From positions 5,332,001-5,396,000 of the forward strand of contig JACKHI010000001.1 of the NCBI GenBank assembly GCA_020639075.1: a DNA stretch of 64,000 bases, in the 5' to 3' direction. This DNA is from Phycisphaerales bacterium (GTDB lineage Bacteria; Planctomycetota; Phycisphaerae; UBA1845; UTPLA1). The position numbers were made by a program, and so were the translations under genes. This document shows positions 44,758-52,511 of the stretch, in pieces; position 1 is the first letter of the stretch, and each line of letters opens with the position of its first letter. The notes beneath the pieces were generated by a model. That model was not told the DNA's origin and ran no database searches. It saw nothing but the letters and a program-made list of their open reading frames with translations.

Positions 44758-45960
44758 ATGGGTTTTATTGATCTTGAGAATCTGGCGCAATACATCGATT
44801 TTCCGGCGGCAGCGATGGAGATCCTCGCCGAGCCGCAGCGCCAAACGATTCTCTCGCTGCGACTGAAGCTGTCCGAAACCGAGAGCCTGTCCGCCAAGGC
44901 GTATGTCGTCTATCACAGCCTTCTTCGCGGTCCTGCCAAAGGCGGCATTCGCATTGCACCGGATGTGACGCTGGATCACACGGCGCATCTCGCGGAGCTG
45001 ATGACTTGGAAGACGGCGCTGATGAAGCTGCCGTTCGGCGGCGGCAAGAGCGGCATCGCGATCGATCCGGCGCCGCTGACGCATTTCCTCAAGTCGTCGT
45101 TCCTGCGCGAATGGGTCATGCAGCAGCGGCTCGATCTTCAGAAGGGCGTGTATGTGCCCGCGCCGGATATGGGCAGCGGTCCGAGCGACATGGCCGTCAT
45201 CTTCGGCGAGATGCACATTCCCGAATGCGTGACGGGCAAACCGATCGGCGTCGGCGGTCTGCCGGGGCGACTCGAAGCGACAGGTCGCGGCGTGGCGACA
45301 ACAGCGCGACTGCTCGGCGAAGACGTGTTGAAGCGGCCGTTGAACGAGCTGACGGTTGCGATTCAGGGCTTCGGCAACGTCGGTTCGTTCGCGGCGTTGT
45401 TCTGTCATGAAATGGGGTTCAAAGTCGTCGCCGTTAACGATGTGCGCGGCGGCATCCACAATCCGAACGGCTTCGACGTCCCGCGGCTTCTTCGGCACGT
45501 GGCGGAGACGAAGTCCGTCACGGGTTTCCCCGGCGAATCGATCGGCGGCGAAGAGTTGCTGCAACTGCCCGTGGACGTGCTTATTCCGGCGGCGATGGGC
45601 GACGTAATTCACGGCAAGAACGCCCACAAGATCCAGGCGCGTTCGATCGTCGAGGCGGCAAACGGACCGGTGACGGGCGAAGGCGACGTGTATCTGCGCG
45701 ATCGCGGCGTGCCGATTGTCCCGGACATTCTCGCCAACGCGGGCGGCGTGTCGGCGAGCTACGTCGAGTGGCATCATTCCAAGAGCGGCGGACTGACGAC
45801 CAAAGAGGAAGTGCTCACGAATCTCGACAAGCTGATGACGCACGCATGGAAGCGCACGCGGGCGGCGCAGGAACGCTGCAAGTGCGACCTGCGGACGGCG
45901 GCACAGCTGGTTTCCGCGGATGAGCTGATCACATCGCTTCGGGATCGAAACTGGATCTAG
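44758..45960 (+). CDS. Glu/Leu/Phe/Val dehydrogenase
   Basis: 400 residues. PAKGGIRIAPDVT and LPFGGGKSGIAID (with the catalytic Lys), PAPDMGSGPSDMAVIFGE, and the nucleotide-binding IQGFGNVGSFAALF define the family. It interconverts an amino acid and a 2-oxo acid with NAD(P). By overall fit it is most like glutamate dehydrogenase (about 420 residues), but leucine or valine activity cannot be ruled out. Confidence 0.92.
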   Translation: MGFIDLENLAQYIDFPAAAMEILAEPQRQTILSLRLKLSETESLSAKAYVVYHSLLRGPAKGGIRIAPDVTLDHTAHLAELMTWKTALMKLPFGGGKSGIAIDPAPLTHFLKSSFLREWVMQQRLDLQKGVYVPAPDMGSGPSDMAVIFGEMHIPECVTGKPIGVGGLPGRLEATGRGVATTARLLGEDVLKRPLNELTVAIQGFGNVGSFAALFCHEMGFKVVAVNDVRGGIHNPNGFDVPRLLRHVAETKSVTGFPGESIGGEELLQLPVDVLIPAAMGDVIHGKNAHKIQARSIVEAANGPVTGEGDVYLRDRGVPIVPDILANAGGVSASYVEWHHSKSGGLTTKEEVLTNLDKLMTHAWKRTRAAQERCKCDLRTAAQLVSADELITSLRDRNWI

Positions 45961-46085
45961 CGATGTCGTGAATCGCGAATCGTGATCGAGGGATTCGTGA
46001 CGGCGTCGGCGGTTTGTCGACGCCGTTGCATTTTGCAAAACCTGTTTGCACGGGCCAACTCCTTTTGTGACAACCAGCTGCGCGG

Positions 46086-46124
46086 TTTTGCGCCTGATTC
46101 AGGGGGGCGCAAATTGGCGCAAAA
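46086..46124. repeat. alternative stem-loop: one TTTTGCGCC arm, two GGCGCAAA arms
   Basis: TTTTGCGCC (46086-46094) can pair with GGCGCAAA (46106-46113) or with GGCGCAAAA (46116-46124). Two TGCAAAA copies lie nearby (46026 and 46127). It is 126 bases after the gdh stop; the AT runs at the arm ends could give either a terminator or a switch. The gap 45961-46213 has no gene. Confidence 0.4.
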
Positions 46125-46213
46125 TCTGCAAAATGGCCGGTTGACCTTCTGTGCTTGGGCGGCACGTATTCACTTTTCAAATGCGCCTTTGGCGCTCCGG
46201 CATCTTGCTTGAT

Positions 46214-46246
46214 CTGTGTATCGCGGGTTTTGTCGGGTCGATGACC
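46214..46246 (+). repeat. left part of a 45-base intergenic repeat, split by the IS
   Basis: The sequence from CTGTGTA at 46214 to GATGACC matches, with 4 differences, the unit at 47803. Its remainder (CGACCTACGGGG) is found just right of the IS at 47791, so the IS split it. Confidence 0.6.
46236..46246. repeat. target-site duplication, left copy (11 bp)
   Basis: GGTCGATGACC here equals 47780-47790 on the other side of the insertion element. Confidence 0.65.
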
Positions 46247-47779
46247 GAATGGCATGTAGACATAACTTCTTTTACGACGCGCACTTACAAGCGGTTGCGC
46301 AATAGATGACCTCCCGTTGCAATGGTGTTGTCAAGTAAAGGCACCGTTACGACAGGAGGTCGATCATGCGTAGTTTGAGGGTTGCCGCCCGTGGGCTCAA
46401 GGGGCTTGTCGATTCCGAATGTCACTTTTCTCTTATTCCACAGGCGACCATCGATGCGATCAGTCGTGCGGTCGGGTATCGCGGCCGGCGTTGCTTTTGG
46501 ACGCCGACTGTCATTGTGTGGACCTTCCTGCGACAGATCCTCGTCAGCAATTGCGCTTGCCGCGAGGCCGTCGCCATGACGATCAGCGGATCTCTCGCTC
46601 GCGATATTCAGCGACACGGCGAACCACAATGTTCGATATCCGGTGATCCCAGCGCCTATGCACAGGCGCGTGGCAGACTCCCGCTGAAGTGGTTCGAGGC
46701 ACTCCATCGGCGCATCTCCGACGATGTGTGCGGTCGCGTGGGCGACACGCTGCGCTGGTGCGGACGTCGCGTTCGCATCATCGACGGCGCGACGATCAGC
46801 ATGCCGGATACGCCGGCGTTGCAGGCGGCATTTCCGCAACCCCATGGTCAGAAGCCCGGCTGCGGTTTTCCACAACTTCGCCTGACGGCGATTTTCTGTC
46901 ATGCGAGCAGCGCCCTGTTGGATCTGACGGTCGATGCGCTTCGCGTGCAGGAACTTCCCCTCTTGCGACGCATGCTCCAGCGGTTTGATTCCGGCGATGT
47001 CATCGTTGCCGATCGCGCCTATCAAAGCTATGCAGACGTGGCGGAATGGCGACGTCACGGCATCGACGTGCTGCTGCGGCTGAATGAAGCACCGCTTCCG
47101 AATCTGCGGCCGTTGCGCCGTCTGGACCGCAACGACACGTTGATCGTGTGGCGTCGGCCGAAGAACCGCATACGACATCTTTCGCCGGAACAATGGGCGG
47201 TGTTGCCGGAATCGATGCACGTTCGACGGGTCGAAACGACTGTGGCTGCGTACGGATTCCGCACGCAGCACATCCAGGTATTGACGACCTTGCTTGACGA
47301 GGCGGCCTACTCGGCCGAATCGATTGCCGCGTTGTATCGTGATCGTTGGATGGCTGAGTTGAACCTGCGGAGCCTGAAGACAACGCTGAACATGGAAGTG
47401 CTCCGGGGAAAGTCGCCAGATATCGTTCGCAAGGAAGTGTACATGTACGCCGTGGCCTACAACCTGATTCGTTCGTTGATGTGGCGCGCGGCGAGGAGTC
47501 GCGATGGCGATCCGCGACGACTGAGTTTCGACGGAGCGCGGCAGCGAATCACAGCGATGGCGCCGTTCCTCGAAATCCTCCACGCACACAGCGATCGTGT
47601 CGCCTTGCTACAAAGACTCCTGGAACTCGTCGCCGCCGACAAGCTCCCGAATCGACCTGACCGAATCGAGCCTCGAGCCGTCAAACGCAGACCCAAGACG
47701 TACCTGCGGCTCACCCAATCACGATCCAAAATCCGCGCAAAACTCCGAAAAACTCACGCGGCTTAGCTTCATGCCATTC
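46247..47779 (+). mobile_element. IS4-family insertion sequence, 1533 bp
   Basis: The ends are inverted repeats GAATGGCATG/CATGCCATTC (10 bases perfect; AG matches two bases further in). An 11-bp direct repeat GGTCGATGACC flanks the element, as expected for IS4 relatives (about 10-13 bp). Taking out the element and one duplicate rebuilds a 45-base repeat that matches the intact neighbour copy. It holds one transposase gene. With no decay seen, it may be recent and active. Confidence 0.75.
46366..47766 (+). CDS. IS4-family DDE transposase
   Basis: 466 residues, full length, with an AGGAGG site before the ATG at 46366. The three acidic residues of the RNase H-like domain are in VRIIDGATISM, VIVADRAYQ and RDRWMAELNLRSLKT (the YREK-like signature has R and K in place), with VYMYAVAYNLIR following, as in IS4 proteins. 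The C-terminus is basic (RSKIRAKLRKTHAA). The gene ends 13 bases before the right end of the element. Confidence 0.92.
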   Translation: MRSLRVAARGLKGLVDSECHFSLIPQATIDAISRAVGYRGRRCFWTPTVIVWTFLRQILVSNCACREAVAMTISGSLARDIQRHGEPQCSISGDPSAYAQARGRLPLKWFEALHRRISDDVCGRVGDTLRWCGRRVRIIDGATISMPDTPALQAAFPQPHGQKPGCGFPQLRLTAIFCHASSALLDLTVDALRVQELPLLRRMLQRFDSGDVIVADRAYQSYADVAEWRRHGIDVLLRLNEAPLPNLRPLRRLDRNDTLIVWRRPKNRIRHLSPEQWAVLPESMHVRRVETTVAAYGFRTQHIQVLTTLLDEAAYSAESIAALYRDRWMAELNLRSLKTTLNMEVLRGKSPDIVRKEVYMYAVAYNLIRSLMWRAARSRDGDPRRLSFDGARQRITAMAPFLEILHAHSDRVALLQRLLELVAADKLPNRPDRIEPRAVKRRPKTYLRLTQSRSKIRAKLRKTHAA

Positions 47780-47790
47780 GGTCGATGACC
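47780..47790. repeat. target-site duplication, right copy (11 bp)
   Basis: GGTCGATGACC, identical to 46236-46246. Confidence 0.65.
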
Positions 47791-47802
47791 CGACCTACGG
47801 GG

Positions 47803-47847
47803 CTGTGTACCGCGGGGCTTGTCGGATCGATGACCCGACCTACGGGG
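47803..47847 (+). repeat. intact 45-base intergenic repeat unit
   Basis: A 45-base unit with the core TCGATGACCCGACCTACGG. Its last part repeats 47782-47804 exactly over 23 bases, 45 bases apart. The left unit was broken by the IS. Similar GGTCGGGTCATCGACC-type sequences are, as I recall, scattered in many genomes. Confidence 0.55.
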
Positions 47848-47894
47848 CTATGCCGACGGCGATAAGAACAAGCCTCGGGGGGTGGAGACAGAAG

Positions 47895-47933
47895 AACGCG
47901 ACCGAACCCGGAATCGGATTCGGTCGCGTTTTC
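47895..47933. terminator. bidirectional terminator between the IS and the globin gene
   Basis: AACGCGACCGAA (47895-47906) pairs perfectly with TTCGGTCGCGTT (47919-47930); TTTTC follows on the plus strand and CTTCT on the minus strand. It is 35 bases past the globin stop, so it mainly ends that transcript. Confidence 0.7.
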
Positions 47934-47967
47934 AAATTGCCCGGCCCCTGATCTGTCAATCGCCGCG

Positions 47968-48417
47968 TCAGCGCGATGCGGCGAGGTTTGCGAATTTCGG
48001 CGACTTCTGTTCCGCCTTGTGGCCTTCGATCATGATGCCTGCGATCAGGTTCAGCGCGTCGGTCCAGGCCCGCTGGAAGCCGTCGTTCCAGGCGGCGCCG
48101 GCCATGTCGCGCATGACGCCGATCAGCGTGTCGCGGACGATCGGATAATGAGCGGGCTCCGTCTTGTAGTAGACGTGGCGACGGCCCATGTCCATCAGCG
48201 GTTCGTGCAGCGCTTCCGGCTTTCGCACGTTCGCCATTACGAGTTTGATGGACGCGAGCAGTTTCGATTTCTGCTCGCTCATCTCCGCCGGAAACAGCGG
48301 TCGAACCTGAGGATTCTTCGAGAAGAGGTGGGCATAGAATCTATCCACCAGTTCCGGCGCTCGCGGTGCGAGAAGGTTGAAACTCGTTTCGAGTCGTTCG
48401 ACCGTTGTTTCGTCCAT
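47968..48417 (-). CDS. single-domain globin
   Basis: 149 residues. LVDRFYAHLFSKNPQVRPLFP is the A-to-CD region with the usual Phe residues; MGRRHVYYKTEPAHYPIVRDTLIGVM holds the proximal His region, and AWTDALNLIAGIMIEG is helix H. It fits the flavohaemoglobin-type single-domain globins, which handle nitric oxide or oxygen. An AGGGGG site precedes the ATG at 48417. No reductase domain is fused. Confidence 0.87.
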   Translation of the reverse strand: MDETTVERLETSFNLLAPRAPELVDRFYAHLFSKNPQVRPLFPAEMSEQKSKLLASIKLVMANVRKPEALHEPLMDMGRRHVYYKTEPAHYPIVRDTLIGVMRDMAGAAWNDGFQRAWTDALNLIAGIMIEGHKAEQKSPKFANLAASR

Positions 48418-48739
48418 CACTTTTTCCCCCTGATATCCGGAAAGCGTCGCGAGCCGCCGCCGATTGCGATCGGCAAACGGCTCCGTTGCGTGGATCGGCG
48501 TTCGGGGAGGCGGAAATCACGTTGTGGTATCATTGCAATGACGGGTTGTCGGTCCTTCCGGAGAAGCGCCGGTAAGAACGGGGCCCAATCCGTCGCATGT
48601 GGCGGATTACAATGTTGCCGGCGAAGGCAGGGCCGCAAAGGACGGTCCGCTTCCAACTATGCGGCACATCCTCGGACTACAGAGTGCGGCTGGTCGCGCC
48701 TGGGAATCTGGCAGTTGAGATCTGAAATGGAGTTTAATC
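48418..48739. other. 322-base divergent region, no gene
   Basis: Between the divergent globin and selenoprotein genes. A small inverted repeat AATCCG/CGGATT (48590-48611) and the palindrome ATTGCAAT (48533-48540) are visible; neither matches a regulator site I know. It must contain both promoters. Confidence 0.45.
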
Positions 48740-49087
48740 ATGGCGAAGACTGTGGATTGGTACTACCACCGAAACGGCTGAACGTCTTGTGGAAAATCGC
48801 AAGGGTTCCTTGCGGAAAACAAAGTGTCTGCGAAAGAGACAATCTCGGCGAGCAAGGCGAAGTTCAACGCTGACGATGCGTGGAAGCTTGCTTCTGCGGC
48901 GTCCAAGGTCATCGTTGCGCGAGGAAAGAACGTGCAGACGTTCGACATGAAGAACGGCGCGATCGATAAGGAGACGCTATTGAAGGCGATGCTCGGTCCG
49001 ACGGGAAACCTGCGCGCGCCTGCCGTCCGAAAGGGGAAGACGCTGTACATCGGATTCAATGAGGACGTGTACGCGGCGCTTGTGTAG
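48740..49087 (+). CDS. ArsC-family selenoprotein (Sec at residue 14)
   Basis: 115 residues if the in-frame TGA at 48779-48781 is read as selenocysteine. The ATG at 48740 has a GGAG site 7 bases ahead. The N-terminus reads MAKTVDWYYHRNG, Sec, TSC, so a UxxC redox motif sits where thioredoxin-fold proteins have CxxC (U14, C17). The rest (DDAWKLASAASKVIVARGKN, LRAPAVRKGKTLYIGFNED) is a typical ArsC/Spx-like end. A SECIS-like hairpin follows the TGA at the right distance. Frame and codon use continue smoothly across the TGA. A thiol-redox role is inferred; arsenate reduction is not shown. A gene finder would start only at the GTG at 48824. Confidence 0.85.
48798..48814 (+). promoter_or_regulatory. 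bacterial SECIS hairpin
   Basis: CGCAAGG pairs perfectly with CCTTGCG around a GTT loop. The loop G is 24 bases after the TGA. Bacterial SECIS elements sit inside the coding region with an apical G/U loop some 16-37 bases from the UGA. SelB would bind this hairpin. Confidence 0.75.
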
Positions 49088-49120
49088 GGTGCGGCGTCAG
49101 CGTTTCGGCGGAAGTCGAGT

Positions 49121-49146
49121 CCCCACCCTTTGCTGTGGGGTTGTTG
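49121..49146 (+). terminator. hairpin after the selenoprotein gene
   Basis: CCCCAC (49121-49126) pairs with GTGGGG (49135-49140), loop of 8, followed by TTGTTG. It is 34 bases past the stop. Confidence 0.5.
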
Positions 49147-49234
49147 TGGTTATCGCGCTGCTGTGATTGTGTGGTTGCGGTCGGGTTTGTTCTGCTGCAT
49201 TGGCTGCAAAGGATGGGGCACCCGGCCCCGTCCG

Positions 49235-49252
49235 CACTGCTTGAGAGCAGTG
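49235..49252. repeat. short hairpin CACTGC-TTGAGA-GCAGTG
   Basis: A 6-pair perfect stem with a 6-base loop in the gap before manC. This gap (49088-49282) also holds GGGGCACCCGGCCCC. I recall a GCCACTGCTCTCAAGCAGTG-type sequence as common in uncultured Planctomycetota, so it may be an interspersed repeat. Confidence 0.4.
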
Positions 49253-49282
49253 GCACCTGGCGCTCAGAGGACGGGGAACGCG

Positions 49283-50359
49283 TTATACGTAGCGATCGCC
49301 GAACTCCCATTGGCAGCGCTCGACGATATCGCGGACGCGCTGCGCCTCGGCCTTGCTGCAGACGAGCGTGGCATCGTCCGAGTGAACGATGATCAGGTCG
49401 TCGACACCGATCGCGGCGATGAGGTGCTCGGTTTCGCTGACGATTGTATTGTTGCCGGCTTTCTCATTCAGTGCCGTCGCGCCGATCGAGATATTGCCCG
49501 CGGCGTCGGCGGCATAGAGGGCGGCGATGGATTCCCAGGAACCGACATCGATCCAGTCGCAGTTCATCGGGACGACGAGGACGCGGGCGGCCTTCTCCAT
49601 GACGCCGTAGTCGATCGACACGCGATGGAGCGCCTCGTAGCGAGCGCGGAATTGTTCCGGCCTGGACTCCGGCGTCCAGTCCGCCGCGATGGACTCGAGT
49701 GCCGATTGATTCGCCGGCAGATGGGTCTTGAGTTCGTTCAGGATCGTCTCGATACGCCACGCGAACATCCCGCTGTTCCACAGGAAGTTCCCGCTGTCGA
49801 CATATCGCTTCGCCGTTTCGGCGTCCGGCTTCTCACGAAATGCGGCGACGGCGCGCAGGTTGTCGGCGAGCTGGTCGCCCAGTTCGACGTAGCCGAAGCC
49901 GGTATGGGGCGACGTCGGTTGAACGCCGAACGTAATCAGTGCGTCGGGATTAGCATCCAGAGCTGCGATTCCCTGGCGGACGACCTCCTGGAATCGCTCG
50001 CGCGGCGTGATGAGATGATCCGCCGTGAAGACGCACATGACGGCGTCCGGGGAGGATCTGGCGATGAGATTGGCGGCGAGACCGATGGCGTTCGCCGTGT
50101 CGCGCAAGGCGGGCTCGGCGATGATGTGATTCGGCGTCAGCGAGGGGATTTCGCTCGAGATGGCCGGTGCGAGGTCGGCCGTCGTGACGACTCGAATATT
50201 CTCCGATGGAAACAGCCCGTCGAGGCGATTGAGGGCAAGCTGTAGCAGCGACGAGCCCTCGAACAGTCGGAGAAGTTGTTTGGGTCGGAGCCTCCGGCTG
50301 AGCGGCCACAGGCGAGTACCCGCGCCGCCGGCGAGGATGATTGCGTGTACGTCTGACAT
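49283..50359 (-). CDS. manC: mannose-1-phosphate guanylyltransferase
   Basis: 358 residues; makes GDP-mannose from mannose-1-phosphate and GTP. The N-terminus IILAGGAGTRLWPLSRRLRPKQLL is the nucleotidyltransferase signature; TADHLI is a metal site, GFGYVELG and FREKP the sugar site and NCDWIDVGSWESI is typical of the family. It lacks the C-terminal isomerase of bifunctional enzymes, and a separate manA is next to it. The ATG at 50359 has no strong ribosome site. Confidence 0.93.
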   Translation of the reverse strand: MSDVHAIILAGGAGTRLWPLSRRLRPKQLLRLFEGSSLLQLALNRLDGLFPSENIRVVTTADLAPAISSEIPSLTPNHIIAEPALRDTANAIGLAANLIARSSPDAVMCVFTADHLITPRERFQEVVRQGIAALDANPDALITFGVQPTSPHTGFGYVELGDQLADNLRAVAAFREKPDAETAKRYVDSGNFLWNSGMFAWRIETILNELKTHLPANQSALESIAADWTPESRPEQFRARYEALHRVSIDYGVMEKAARVLVVPMNCDWIDVGSWESIAALYAADAAGNISIGATALNEKAGNNTIVSETEHLIAAIGVDDLIIVHSDDATLVCSKAEAQRVRDIVERCQWEFGDRYV

Positions 50360-50402
50360 GGAAGGGGATTATGCACGGACCTTGTGTGTGGGTCGAGCGG
50401 CG

Positions 50403-51416
50403 TCAGCGGTCGGCGCGAGTCGGCGCCGTGATCTCCAGCACCTTGAAGTCGCCGGTCGGGCGGACGTGCATTCGGTCGAGGGCAGCCGGCAGGAGCAAAG
50501 TGTCGCCGATGCGAGCGTCGATTGTGAATCCGTCGCCGGTCAGCGTTGCCGATCCGCGGATCATCATCCAGATCGTGAAACTCGGCTGGCGCCTGGTCCA
50601 GTTGAAGGACGTTGATACGGCGGCAAGTTCATCGATCTCGAAGCGCTCGCATCTGCAGACGCCGTCGCGTCGGTGGCCGACGGTTTCGAGCTGAGTGCGC
50701 GCTTGGGCGATTTCATCGTCGGCGACGTCGTAGCGGATATTGTCCATCGCCTGGGCGATATGCAGTTCGCGCGGCTTGCCGTCGGCGCCGACGCGATCCC
50801 AGTCGTAGATGCGAAAAGTCGTGTCGCTGGGTGTTTGCACTTCGGCGACGAGGAGACCTGCACCGAGGGCGTGTAGCGTCCCGCTGGGAAGATAGAAGCA
50901 GTCGCCGGCTTTGGCGGGGCGGGCCTGAATCAGATCGCGCATGGCGGGCGTATTGGCAGCGCGCGCGATTTCGTCCGCCGTCACGCCGGATTTCAGACCT
51001 ATGTAGACCTCTGCGCCCGGATTCGCCTGGACGATGTACCAGGCCTCGTGCTTGACGGCGACTTTCGGCGCATCGGGCGAAGCTGGTGGCTTGGGATGAA
51101 CCTGTACGCTGAGGGGCTGTGCGGCGTCGAGAAATTTGATCAGCAACGGAAACGCGTGATCTCGCTCGGCGATGTCGCCGAGCAGTTCATTGGGATATTC
51201 GGCGGCCAGTGCGGGCAGCGAACGGCCTGCGAGAGGCCCGCCGGTCACACAAGATTCGTTCCCTGGCAGGGGCGAGAGTTCCCAGGATTCGCCGACAGGT
51301 TCGCCGGTTGCGGCAGGTTTGTGGAGTACTTCGTGCAGTCGTGTGCCGCCCCATACTCGCGCGTGGGTGATGGGGGCAAATCGGAGCGGCGCGATGGGCA
51401 GGTGCGTTGTCGTCAT
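50403..51416 (-). CDS. manA: mannose-6-phosphate isomerase, class I type
   Basis: 337 residues; interconverts fructose-6- and mannose-6-phosphate. Zinc ligands are in PLSVQVHP, KHEAWYIV and SGTLHALGAGLLVAEVQTPSDTTFR. The shorter length is that of the Bacillus-type enzymes. It is 43 bases upstream of manC on the same strand; a mannose-6-phosphate to mannose-1-phosphate mutase is not in the window. Confidence 0.92.
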   Translation of the reverse strand: MTTTHLPIAPLRFAPITHARVWGGTRLHEVLHKPAATGEPVGESWELSPLPGNESCVTGGPLAGRSLPALAAEYPNELLGDIAERDHAFPLLIKFLDAAQPLSVQVHPKPPASPDAPKVAVKHEAWYIVQANPGAEVYIGLKSGVTADEIARAANTPAMRDLIQARPAKAGDCFYLPSGTLHALGAGLLVAEVQTPSDTTFRIYDWDRVGADGKPRELHIAQAMDNIRYDVADDEIAQARTQLETVGHRRDGVCRCERFEIDELAAVSTSFNWTRRQPSFTIWMMIRGSATLTGDGFTIDARIGDTLLLPAALDRMHVRPTGDFKVLEITAPTRADR

Positions 51417-51503
51417 TGCCGGGCACGTTTTCGCATCGATCGTGACGGCGGCAGCCGCTCGGACGATGGATCCTTGCGATGGACTCTAGCGCGTCGCGTA
51501 ACG

Positions 51504-52511
51504 TCAGACGCGCCAAGGGTGTTGATTGATCGACTCGACGATCTGCGTCGCGAGCCGCACGGCGGCGACGCCGTCCTCCGCCGTCACGACGGGGGCGGAC
51601 CTCGTGACGACGCTGTCAAGAAACGACTCCAACTGCGCGCGAAGCGGCTCGACGTCGTCGATGTGGAGCGGCTCGACGTTGATCATCTGACCGAAGTCCA
51701 GATTGGCCAATTGCGACAGGTCGTCGAGGTTCTTTTCGCGCGCCATCTTGATGATGTCGAGATTGGCGTCGCGCGTGATGGCCACGCCGCTTTTCGTCTG
51801 GTAGTCGAGTGAGAGATAGGCGGTCTCACAAAAGACGCGAAGTCGCCGATCCGTCTTCAGTGCGAGTCGCGAGCCGGCGATGTTGGCGACGGCGCCGTTC
51901 TCGAACTCGATTCGGGCGTTGGCGACATCCTCGTGCTTGCCCAGGACTGCGACGCCGACGGCATGCACGTTCGCTACTTTGGACTTGACGAGATTGAGGA
52001 TGATATCGATGTCGTGGATCATCATGTCCGAAACGACGCCGATATCGGCCGACCGGAAGCGGAACGGACTGATGCGCTGGGCCTCGATGTATTTCGGCTG
52101 GATGTCGAGCCGGGAGATCGCGCGGACGACGGGATTGAACCGTTCGGTATGTCCCACTGCAAGAATGCGGCCGGTCTCGCGTGCACACGCGAGCATTTTT
52201 TCGGCTTCGACGATGTCGGGTGCGAGCGGCTTTTCAACGAGGACGTCCATACCACGCCGCATCAGCGGTTCGGCGATGGCGCGATGATGGCTCGTGGGGA
52301 CGGCGACTGAGACAGCGCGAACGCGATCGGGAAGTTCGTCGATGGACTTCAGCGCCTTCGCGCCGTATTGGTTTGCGTACTCAGCGACACGTTCGGCATT
52401 GGCATCGACGACGGCGACGAGTTCGGCGCCGTCCATTTCGTGGTAGAGCCTTGCGTGATGGCGGCCCATGTGGCCGACGCCGATGACTGCGACAGGAACG
52501 GGCGAACTCAT
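51504..52511 (-). CDS. Gfo/Idh/MocA oxidoreductase, GnnA-like by context
   Basis: 335 residues. The Rossmann motif is AVIGVGHMGRHHARLY and the catalytic Lys is in VLVEKPLAPD; GHTERFNPVV and DMMIHDIDIILNLV fit the family. Its ATG overlaps the lpxA stop by 4 bases, so the two are translated together. GnnA, an oxidoreductase of this family, makes the 3-keto sugar for UDP-GlcNAc3N, the amide-linked lipid A precursor, and is known to lie by lpxA in some bacteria. GnnB, the aminotransferase, is not in the window, so this name is only probable. Confidence 0.82.
   Translation of the reverse strand: MSSPVPVAVIGVGHMGRHHARLYHEMDGAELVAVVDANAERVAEYANQYGAKALKSIDELPDRVRAVSVAVPTSHHRAIAEPLMRRGMDVLVEKPLAPDIVEAEKMLACARETGRILAVGHTERFNPVVRAISRLDIQPKYIEAQRISPFRFRSADIGVVSDMMIHDIDIILNLVKSKVANVHAVGVAVLGKHEDVANARIEFENGAVANIAGSRLALKTDRRLRVFCETAYLSLDYQTKSGVAITRDANLDIIKMAREKNLDDLSQLANLDFGQMINVEPLHIDDVEPLRAQLESFLDSVVTRSAPVVTAEDGVAAVRLATQIVESINQHPWRV

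Noticed and set aside
46232..47794. 25-base ends GTCGGGTC..GGCATG as the true terminal repeats of the IS
   Set aside because: The outer part belongs to the 45-base repeat present next door without the IS; 11-bp duplication plus 10-base ends explains the data better.
48740..49087. Reading the selenoprotein gene as a pseudogene with a premature stop, or starting it at the GTG at 48824
   Set aside because: The TGA replaces exactly one redox position, the frame is intact on both sides, and a SECIS-like hairpin follows; starting at 48824 would cut off the active site.
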